Assembly: GCF_037126465.1 (NCBI RefSeq)
Contig: NC_088206.1
Location: 56,896,841-56,960,840 of the forward strand
DNA: 64,000 nucleotides
Source of the DNA: Ornithodoros turicata
Lineage: Eukaryota > Arthropoda > Arachnida > Ixodida > Argasidae
Direction: 5' to 3'
Every line of letters begins with the position of its first letter. The first letter of the stretch is position 1. The notes below the pieces were generated by a model. It worked only from the letters and a program-made list of their open reading frames with translations. It did not search any database and was not told the DNA's origin. The position numbers and the translations under genes are program-made. This document shows, in pieces, positions 56,267 through 64,000 of this stretch.

Positions 56267-56652
56267 CTGCGTGGAAGTGTTCTGCGATGGTGTGCGAGAT
56301 AGTGAAGGGTAATAGTCGATAAGGCCAATAAAGGAGAATCACCCTGGAAAGTGTGAATAGTGGTATACACTGGTGACGACTTTATAGTCGATTTCTAAGG
56401 ATTTTTGATACCTGCTCGCCTTCCTGTTGCTACCGTAGGAGGTGCTGCAGTTAACGGTAGTCGTTTGTGAGGGTAGTTCTTTGATTTGCGCCCACATAGA
56501 CATTCAAAATTGAGAAAATTGCTGAGTGCGATGATCCCTTTTTTAAAGGAACCGATCGGCTACCCAATGCATCGATGTCGAGAGAGTTGGTCGCTTTCCC
56601 CTAATAACCACAATAGGAGCCCGATCTACAGCTTGTCGCTATCCCCATACCC
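56267..56652. other. Intergenic, no recognised feature
   Basis: Nothing recognised. Confidence 0.35.
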
Positions 56653-56860
56653 CGGTGGTGGTAGTAAGCCTGCCACGCTCGGGCGGGCAACGTCACGACT
56701 AACGCAGGGCGGATAGTTAGTCTTGGGCCGATTTCACAGGGAACCGCACTGTCAGTTGTCTTAAACTCCCCCCCCCCCCGAGGTCCGAGGAAAACCCGGG
56801 GAAAACACCCAGATGGCACGGCCGGCGCCAGCCAGGATTTGAACCCGGGTCACCTCCTAG
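56653..56860 (-). repeat. Ruka-like tRNA SINE, lacking box A
   Basis: Minus strand: box B GGTTCAAATCC, GGTTTTCCTCGGACC body, CGTGACGTTGCCCGCC and a CCACCACCGGGG tail. The tRNA 5' half is missing. Confidence 0.75.
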
Positions 56861-56861
56861 A

Positions 56862-57045
56862 GATGGTGGTGGAATTGCCTGAAGTGCTCGCCGTTGTCGA
56901 CCGTCACGGCAACGTGGCAGGCGTGACGACGTGGGCAACGTCACGACAAACGCTCTAGGAGAATGTACGTCCTATGCCGGCTTCTAAGGGAACTCTGCCG
57001 ACATATGTCACCTCCCTGTCTCGGCATGGAATGCCATAACGACAA
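56862..57045 (-). repeat. Ruka-like tRNA SINE, internally rearranged
   Basis: Adjacent second minus-strand copy, with GACATATGTCGGCAGAGTTCC, CGTTTGTCGTGACGTTGCCC and a CACCACCATCT tail. Confidence 0.7.
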
Positions 57046-57225
57046 GGCTACGAGCGCCGGCATAACGCGCATAACTGCATAACGCCCGTTAAATGCATCA
57101 CTTCGCCCACGGTACGCCGCGAGCTCCTGCGCGAGACTACGTGAGTGCCACGATACGGGGGGGGGGGGGGGTATAACCAATCACGCTATTCCTAATCTCC
57201 GTGTTTATGTGTATCATTTTAAAGA
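57046..57225. other. Spacer with G-run
   Basis: About 14 G at 57157-57170; nothing else recognised. Confidence 0.4.
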
Positions 57226-57311
57226 AACGGCGTGCTGGTGTGGTGTGGCAGTTTGCATACCTGACTGGAAATCAGAAGACCGAGGTTCGATTTCTGGCGT
57301 CAGCACCGCTT
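57226..57311 (+). repeat. tRNA-Ser(GGA)-like SINE head or tRNA pseudogene
   Basis: CTGACTGGAAATCAG forms an anticodon arm with GGA, and GAGGTTCGATTTCTGGCGTC gives a box B/T arm. Acceptor-stem pairing and box A are poor, so it is a remnant, not a functional tRNA gene. Confidence 0.5.
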
Positions 57312-57376
57312 TTCCCTGAGTTGTGTGAGTTCGATGATGCACATGATCAAGATATACATTAAGATTTCCGGGGGGG

Positions 57377-58020
57377 AATTTATTGGCAGAAAAAACAAGA
57401 AAAGGAAAGAGGGGAAAGGTCAGCCATGCAGCACGCCGGCTTGCTATTCTCTAAACCAAAAAAGAAAAAAAGGAAAACACATAAAGAAGACGTAAATAAA
57501 TAAATAAATAAGAGAAAAACAACAAAAAATGGGAAAAGAAACCCGCCTCACGGGGAGCCCAGGAGGCCCGTATCACGCAGAAAGCGGAGCACCGCTTTTG
57601 TGACACTCCACTGGCTAGCTCACTGCACGGGGCCAAGGACTGTTGCGAGGGAAACGTCCGTCCGTCCGTCCGTGCACCCAAGCTCTGAGAGGTGTTGCCA
57701 GAGCACGGCCCGATGATGATGCCAGTGGAGGTGATGGGAGATATCGTCTTCTACGGCGCAGCAGGGGCAAGTGGTAGATGGGATTTCCTGGGGATATCGG
57801 TACGTCCTGTCCATTCTGGTTCGCAGGAAGATCTTCCGTATACGTACACTTGTTAGACCGGCCCATAATGCCGCTATATTCACCTCCGAATACACACGCA
57901 ATACCGTCTGCGCTGCTACTGCGGGCGACGAGAATCCGGTACTCACGCGCGCAACTCTTCACATGCCCCGTGATATGTGAACCGGGACAACCACCGCTGC
58001 CACTTTTCCTATGAGACACT
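57377..58020 (-). pseudogene. LINE 3' end with C-terminal zinc motif
   Basis: The minus-strand frame 57620-57946 encodes SVRIRKIFLRTRMDRTYRYP, then CPCCAVEDDISHHLHWHHH, a Cys/His motif at the end of non-LTR retrotransposon polyproteins; the final Cys is replaced. The downstream tail has the A-rich 3' UTR that also occurs at 32805-32880. A truncated, inactive copy of a LINE different from that at 61 kb. Confidence 0.6.
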
Positions 58021-58789
58021 TAACGCGAACGTCACAGCCAAGGTGACTCTCCGAAATGACCAATCTACATCGCGGGCCATTTTCTGTTTCTTCGCTTCAT
58101 CTCGCGCCAAGGGAGAGAAGGGTTTTCGACGATGCGACGTACGGGACAGAATCTTCACGGGATAGAATCCCTTAAGAGACGCCGCTGTAAAAATGAGCTC
58201 CTGAATCTGTTCGTGCGAGCATATATGAGGGTTATTTTAAATGCATGTTTAGGTCGTGTATATGTCTCATTTGTGTCTTGGATAAATACTGGTCAGTGGG
58301 CATGCCTAGCTTGTGGTCGTACAGTACGTACATAGTACATACACTTAAGTCTAACACATTTCCTTCCATGAGCCAACGCTGGTAGCCTTTGACAGGATCT
58401 GTGATGGAGAACACCTATTATATCTATTAAAAATGAATCAAGCAGCCAATCTTTGAATTTCTTTCTCTTTTTTTCAATTTGTTAATGTTGTTTTGGGCCT
58501 GGGGGTCCCATACTAATCGAGGAGTACTCAAGTGTGGAACGAATTTTTGCCTTGTAAGCCTGAGGTCCTTAGAAGTGTTCTGCAGTTTTCGTCGTGGTAA
58601 GTATAATTTCTTTCTTGCTGTGAAACTGTTGTATCGTGAGTTGCGCGATATGTCCGTTGGCAATCTGGTAACCTGCCATGACTTGGACTCATCTCTAACT
58701 TGTCTATTGCTTTTAGTTCTTAGCCACTAGGCGGCTTTTTTGTCGAATGCATATTATTAGCTGAAGTAACCAAGTAAACGTTGTTGTTG
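58021..58789. other. Intergenic, no recognised feature
   Basis: May include further LINE debris near 58021-58140; nothing firm. Confidence 0.3.
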
Positions 58790-60089
58790 ATTTTGGATCC
58801 TGGACTGGGTAGTTCTTTCTCCCGTCGACACGACAGAACAAAACGGCGACAAGAAGTACGCATCTACAGCCACAGTATGAGTATATTTGCACCTACCCCC
58901 CTCCCCACCCGCCGCATCCTTTGCACCCTTTGCAAGCTCCGTTGCAATTCTAGCCAACGCCAAGACAACCGGAAAGTCATTGGAAGCTGTGGCGATGGGT
59001 TTTGGTTTTTCAAAACTACTTGCATGCGATTGCTGACGCACATTCATTCACGCCGACTTGGGAAAAGGCAATACTTCTGCACACTCTCGGTGTCGAAGGG
59101 CAGCGTATATTTCAAGCCCTGCATACAACGACAGGGACAGCGATACCAGAAAGCAAGACAGCAGACGTACTATAGCAGGCATATTTTGGATAAGCGTATT
59201 GAAAAGATGCCCAACGTTGCTGTGCTGCGCGTCACCGATATGGTGCACGGACACAACTGCAAGAGGAGTCGACGCAGGCTTTTGTTGGCGAGCTTGGATG
59301 CTTGGCATCGATGTACGACTTTGGTGACCTCGAGGACGCCGCCGCCAAGGACCAGTTATTGTAAGGTACTGTGGTTCCTGCTCTGCGTGACCGTCTCTCA
59401 ATTGAAGGTGGTCAGCTATCACTGGAAGCGGCAGTTTCGTTGGCTGTCACGCTGGAAGAAGCAGTGAAAGTGATTTCACTGATGAAACTCTTCCGCTCCT
59501 CAGCGAAAGAGTTTCATCATGGCGGAAGTACAGAGAGTTGAAACGAAGGGTCAGCAACGTGGGATGAGGATCCAACCACGAAAGGGAATAGTCCGGTAAC
59601 AAAGGGGGGAGGGGGACAAACTAACTTTTCAACGCGCTGGTAAGCAGCTGACATGCTATTGTTGCGGGGAAATTGGTCATTTTGCCAATGAGTGGAAATG
59701 TCGAGCGGTAAATAAAAAATGCGGAACATGTGGAAGATGGGGACATGTCATTAGGACCTGTCGAAATTTGAAAACTGCAGTCGAATTAAATAACGAAGAG
59801 GCTGCGGTGCTGAAAACTGAGGACGGACCAAATGCCGCAGATGTTTTGTTGCAAGACGTTCAACGGTACCAACTTGGCAGTTGGTACCGGGTCAGCGACT
59901 TCGCTAATGGGGAAAGATGTGTTCGATGATAATTTTTAAAGGAAGTTTCCGTTCTCACAGCCGCCAAGTACGCTGGTGATTTACAATGATCAGAAGATAG
60001 TGGTACACGTTTGTTTTGAGGCAAAACTCACCATCAGGAACAGAGTGACAACAGTACTATTCTTCGTGGTGCCGCACAGCACAACGCTG
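58790..60089 (+). mobile_element. Ty3/gypsy retrotransposon fragment: gag, zinc knuckles, protease
   Basis: Plus-strand gag pieces: EKAILLHTLGVEGQRIFQAL (from about 59062), DFGDLEDAAAKDQLL followed by a stop, and RDRLSIEGGQLSLEAAVSLA. Then come two CCHC knuckles at about 59654-59761. The first reads CYCCGEIGHFANEW, with its last Cys replaced by Trp; the second, CGTCGRWGHVIRTC, is intact. A protease-like VGTGSATSLM (near 59885) again has Gly for the catalytic Asp. The copy breaks at 60090 where a MITE begins. It is a different lineage from the 38-40 kb gypsy fragment, with zinc knuckles present. Non-functional. Confidence 0.75.
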
Positions 60090-60180
60090 TTAGACCGGTT
60101 TCACACAAACGTTTTTCCCGTTCGTGTTTGTCACGGGGGCGAGAAACGGATCCATTAAAGTCTATGGTGCCATTCACACG
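60090..60180. repeat. Left half of a TTAGxCC-ended MITE
   Basis: TTAGACCGGTTTCACACAAA and TCTATGGTGCCATTCACACG parallel the element at 62276-62404. No right end found. Confidence 0.5.
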
Positions 60181-61019
60181 TGCATGTTTGTTTACGGACC
60201 GTGTGTCCGTGCAAAGAAACTCTCGGCGTGCCCTGGTTCTGGCCGGTCTTTTCACGCACTGGGCTCGCCGTGTAGTTGCGCGTTTTGACACAACCTGATT
60301 CCTCTTTCGTGTGCATCCTGATACTGATAGAAGTAAGAGATGAATGAAGAAATGGAAGAGAGCGTTCTTTGACGTATAGGCCACACTCAAGGACAGCGGC
60401 CTTAAAAGATAGGGGAGACATTCGTTTCTGCTGTTTCTGTAGAATTGTAAGGTCCGTCTTTTTCGGCCTGCCGTTTCGCCATTCTGTGATTTCAAGCCAT
60501 GACTCTCAGACCTTCATACCGCGTCATTTTTGCCTGCCGTTTCTGTGACTAATGATTTACGACAAAAAATGTTACGAGCAGGGGGCGTTTTTAATTGCAT
60601 TCTTTTGTCAGCATGCACAGAGGCAGAACTTGTACATATAAAAACATATGTAACAATATCAAAAACTATTGTAATATCCATGATATGATCGCTAATGGAG
60701 CAAGAGCAATATGTACGTACTTGAAACAGAGAGGTAATAAAATTCCAACGTCCTGATATCGTAGAGGAGCAGGAGCGACAGAAGATGCATACAAGGGGAG
60801 TGTGGTGCCAGAGAAACACGGGTAAGAAACGAACATGCAGTAATTTCACAGAGCGTGAACACGCGGGCTCAAACAGTGTGAATAGCAGCCATGAGCAATG
60901 ATGGTCCGTTTTCTACCCACTATACATTTCGATATGACACGGAGGAAAAAACTCTGTAGTCTGAAAAGGCACGGTGTTAAGGTCGAGTTTGTTCCGTGAA
61001 AATCACTTACAATGGAAAG
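60181..61019. other. Intergenic, no recognised feature
   Basis: Nothing recognised. Confidence 0.35.
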
Positions 61020-62076
61020 AAGAGATCAAGTTCCCCTTCTAGACCTTCGAGCCCATTTTTATGCTCTGGTAGACGAGAAGTTTGCTATACGTCTACACCA
61101 GCATACACAAATGGCGCATCCAGAAACGGCAAGTCTGTCTCGGCATTCGTCGTCCCATCCCATCCGAAGCCGTAGTGCAAGGACGACGCCTTTCGCATCC
61201 AATCTCATCAACAGCTGCGGAAATCTATGCCATCTTTTTATTTCTGCAGCTCATCGTTGATTTTACCCCGAGGGAATGGGTAGTCTACACTGACTCAAAA
61301 TCTGCACTGCAAGTTATTGAAAATTCCGGCATACGAGACTCATCCCAACCCCTAGTCACGGACGTGTGAATGGCTTACTACCCCGTGTATGAAGCAGGCC
61401 ACAGGTTGGTTTTCCAGTGGGTTCCAGCTCATTGTGGTGTCGTGGGGAATGAGCAGGCCGCAGAAGCAGCTCTCTCGCATCGGAAGCGGACCAGTATTGC
61501 ACTGCTGAGAGGAGACCATCGTTCCATTCTGCGACGCCTCGTCCCACCACTGGCTTCCCGCCAGTGAAAGACCGACATTCTCCCCCCATCTATGCTGAGC
61601 AGAGTTGACCCAACGCTCGCTTTTCGCATGCCACTAAACACCTCTCGTCAAGATGCTGCATTAATTCATCGAATGCGACCCGATCTGGCTTTTACAGCTC
61701 AGTGGCGTTACCGCTTGAGACAAGTTGACTCTCCCAGATGCTGTCACTGTGGTGCTCTAGAAGGCCTACAGCACATTCTTCCTTATTGCCCACACTACCA
61801 ACCGTCCCGAAACGCACACTCAGGGTCTCTAATGAGCTGGACTTTCTTTCGTTCCTTTTTCCTATCGAAATTACTTGGTCCCTGGCCGAATCCAACCCGC
61901 CAACGCTCTGCGCTCGAAGCTCTTTTGACCTTTCTGGACACAATCGGACTTGATCCTAATTGTGGAGGGGCTCATTATTTCATTCCCCATATCACCATCA
62001 GAAATGGGGTAGAGTATCGCCTCTGGCGATGAAACTTCCTATTCATAATCTTAATTAAAGTTATTGTTGCTTACAG
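61020..62076 (+). pseudogene. LINE 3' end: RNase H and C-terminal zinc motif
   Basis: The sequence reads through several frames. An RNase H domain has STAAEIYAIFLFLQLI (Glu), VVYTDSKSALQVIE (Asp), FQWVPAHCGVVGNEQAAEAA (His), where the last position normally reads NEQADEAA, so the final catalytic Asp is Ala. Stops occur at 61367 and 61565. The tail 61592-62032 carries CCHCGALEGLQHILPYCPHY, KLLGPWPNPTRQ and ALLTFLDTIGL, the same C-terminal layout as 3063-3317. LINEs with RNase H belong to the I/Jockey/R1 groups. 5'-truncated and inactive. Confidence 0.8.
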
Positions 62077-62275
62077 TGAGGTGGAGGGGACTTACCGTCA
62101 CGAACACGCCACTCGCGAGGAAATACGGTAGTGTGTGTGGCCAACATGAACCCGAATGAACCTGTGAAAAGCGAAAAAGCAGGCAAACGTCTCACACGCG
62201 GTGAGCAATCGGATGATTACCGAGAAAAAGAGGGTCCCAACACGGACGGCATTTCACGGACGCGAAAAACGTCAC
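62077..62275. other. Spacer
   Basis: No recognised feature. Confidence 0.4.
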
Positions 62276-62404
62276 GTTAGCCGGATTCACACGATCGTCA
62301 AAACGGACCCATTGGAACCTATGGGGCTCGAATGCCATTGTTGTGTTTTTGAAGCACACGGACGACGAACGGTCGTGTGAAAAGGTCATGTGAATCCAGC
62401 CTTA
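62276..62404. mobile_element. Short MITE, GCCGGATTCACACGA ends
   Basis: GTTAGCCGGATTCACACGAT at the left and the inverse of AAGGCTGGATTCACATGACC at the right; about 129 bp. TTA occurs beside each end. Confidence 0.65.
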
Positions 62405-62551
62405 GACCCATTTCATACTGCCGTTCCTCTCGTCCGTGTACTTCAAAAACAGAACCGAGAGGCAATCGAGCTCCGTAGATTCCAATGCATCCGATTTGCC
62501 TCCGTGAAAAAGACGGAGAAGAAAAACGGTAGTGTGAAATGGGCCTTACGA
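62402..62551. mobile_element. Second short MITE directly adjoining, CCCATTTCACACT ends
   Basis: TTAGACCCATTTCATACTGC at the left and the inverse of TAAGGCCCATTTCACACTAC at the right. It shares the boundary TTAG with the preceding element. Confidence 0.65.
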
Positions 62552-62646
62552 TGAGACGAGGTAAGGCTGCTAAATATTTGCATTGAAGGGAAGACGTTGC
62601 AATGCTCGAACATTCATGAGTGCGCGAATGTATTGCCACAAACATA
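62552..62646. other. Spacer
   Basis: No recognised feature. Confidence 0.4.
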
Positions 62647-62964
62647 CGAGGGGTGTTCAAGTCAAACCGGGACTTTCTGTCTCCTGAGTGTATAAATGGC
62701 TCGCGCTACTTCTTTTTCTTTAGCTGCGCCACTTTAGCTGCCACTTTAGCTGCGACGACGAGGTCAAGAATGCGGTCCGATCATGGCTGCTACGCGCCGG
62801 TAAGGATTGCTACGGTGCTGACATTCAAGCCCTCGTGAAACGCTCGGACAAATGCATTATTGCAGCTGGAGATTACGTTGAAAAATAAAACTAATTTCTC
62901 GCCTGTAAGTTCATTTTACTTTTGCGAAAAATGAAAAGTCCCGGTTTGTCTTGAACACCCCTCG
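62647..62964 (+). mobile_element. Internally deleted mariner (318 bp)
   Basis: Intact ends CGAGGGGTGTTCAAGTCAAA and inverted CGAGGGGTGTTCAAGACAAA, TA on both sides. About 80 bp of the 5' end (to CGCTACTTCTTTTTC) joins the 3' part (CACTTTAGCTGCGACGACGA ... GGAGATTACGTTG) of the 50.65-kb mariner. The junction shows a repeated CCACTTTAGCTGC. Non-autonomous derivative. Confidence 0.92.
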
Positions 62965-64000
62965 TAGAATAGAATTTGGGCAATTTCTCCATATTTTTTA
63001 AAATTTACTTATCAACTTAGAATTTGGGCAGTTGTTTCGCAAGCAGATCGGATTGGCCAAGAGGTACACTCACAAAGTGGAAGTAAAACCGGGTGTTATA
63101 CCTGTAGCATTGAAGTTACGTCGCCCACATCATCATCATCCAATGTATGTATGTGAGTGCGTGGCTAATTGTGTGTGGCGTTATTGTCATCTTGGTAAAA
63201 CAAGGAATTGAGTCATTTACCCCAGAGCAAATTGTTGAACATGAATGTATGTGCTGTAAAATAAATTATTGCGGTAATGCCTTTGTAAGACCTCCGTCTT
63301 ACAAAGGCCGTTCACGAGTAATTCTTCGTCGCACCTAATTAGTCAATAAAAATTTGAATAATTAATTAACTTTTCAATTATTGCTCTGGGAGCAAAGGTG
63401 TAAACTGGAACGCTGTAGCATGGCGAGAAACATCTAACCCAGGTGCTCCCGTCAACGTACATCTTGCATGACCTTTTTTCTCGCAAAAAAAAAAAAAAAA
63501 AAAAAAAGAGAGTGCGTGAAATTCAAAATTGTACCAGTGACAACCTTCGCGCGCAGCTTGGGTGCGCCTATAGGGTTCCTGTATAGGAACCCTATGTGCG
63601 CCACGACCGCACTGCCCTCATAAGTACGCCCAAGGAACCGTGCTGAGTTGATCTGTACAGTGCTAGCCTTGGAATGAACACCCAGATGCTGACGCATCGG
63701 GCATCCAGGAACGAACTTTGGCAACCTTCTTTCTTCAGGACAAGAAAAGAGAAAGGGAGAAAGAGCACCTTGGTTCCACAGTCCATGGCATTCTGACTGT
63801 GTACAAGCAATCAAGGGGATGCCGACGATGACAATCATACATCAATGCATTCCTAGACACGGAGGCCTGCACGTCTGTCCCCGTCAAAACATCTAGTGCC
63901 ATACGCCAAAGCAGATGTGCAAGAACTATTAAGATATCTTACACAGGCTATGTGTAGACGGCAATGGCTACAAGCCGACGTACATTCCTTGTGCTACGTC
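62965..64000. other. Intergenic, no recognised gene
   Basis: Contains an A23-like run at 63486-63507, and a short palindrome TAGGGTTCCTGTATAGGAAC at 63571 followed by CCTA. Minus-strand frames at 63452-63838 have no recognised motif. Confidence 0.35.

Noticed and set aside
57226..57311. Functional tRNA-Ser gene
   Set aside because: The anticodon arm and T-arm motif are present, but the acceptor stem does not pair and box A is degraded; treated as a SINE head or pseudogene.
59462..59520. CTGATGA ... GAAA with flanking inverted GATGAAACTCTT/AAGAGTTTCATC
   Set aside because: Looks hammerhead-like, but no stem II can form between the two boxes and no cleavage triplet is correctly placed. It lies in gag coding sequence and is a chance hairpin.
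63452..63838. 128-codon minus-strand frame as a retroelement polyprotein piece
   Set aside because: No protease, zinc-knuckle or reverse-transcriptase motif could be identified.

Overview
The window reads as repeat-rich nuclear DNA of a chelicerate, most likely a tick (Ixodida). Long stretches have no open genes. Transposon remnants are dense and of many classes. Several tRNA-derived SINE copies resemble the Ruka-type SINE of ixodid ticks. The one clear long gene is an M13 (neprilysin-like) family protein of the kind that is multiplied in ticks. The organism call is inference from these features; no sequence search was run.

Layout. 0-9.3 kb holds a long foldback repeat (0.99-2.10 kb), a LINE 3' end (3.0-3.5 kb), a diverged tandem duplication (3.5-5.6 kb), two inverted hammerhead-ribozyme-like motifs (5.65 and 6.02 kb), a small multi-pass membrane ORF (6.07 kb), a frameshifted CACTA/EnSpm-type transposase remnant (7.1-8.0 kb) and a Penelope-like element (8.4-9.2 kb) bounded by 66-bp inverted repeats. 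9.3-13.7 kb is largely featureless. 13.7-19.6 kb is a cluster of one palindromic MITE family with CACTC ends; one copy is split by a hAT-like insertion. 19.8-24.0 kb is the host-gene island: a 108-aa single-pass glycoprotein-like ORF and a 699-aa M13 pseudopeptidase, both on the minus strand, separated by a 670-bp compound tetranucleotide tract.

24.4-37 kb carries SINEs, more palindromic MITEs, two large TA-flanked foldback elements, LINE remnants and a possible 39-aa microprotein in a promoter-like patch at 35.5 kb. 38.2-40.6 kb is a decayed Ty3/gypsy element on the minus strand, joined through a perfect 31-bp palindrome to a deleted mariner. 42-50.4 kb holds a degraded SINE, a hAT-type MITE with a perfect 8-bp target duplication, a Tigger/pogo remnant and a 1.3-kb CACTC-ended element with transposase traces. 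50.65-51.96 kb is a full-length but dead mariner. 53-64 kb contains short MITEs, weak exon candidates, SINEs, LINE 3' ends, a second gypsy fragment and an internally deleted mariner of the same family.

The genes do not form a pathway. The M13 protein and the small glycoprotein are neighbours on the same strand and both look like cell-surface proteins with a short cytoplasmic N-terminus. Everything else is mainly a record of nested transposition. The least conventional observations are the M13 protein without catalytic residues, the inverted ribozyme-like motifs, the nested MITE/hAT insertion, the palindromic gypsy-mariner junction and the microprotein candidate.
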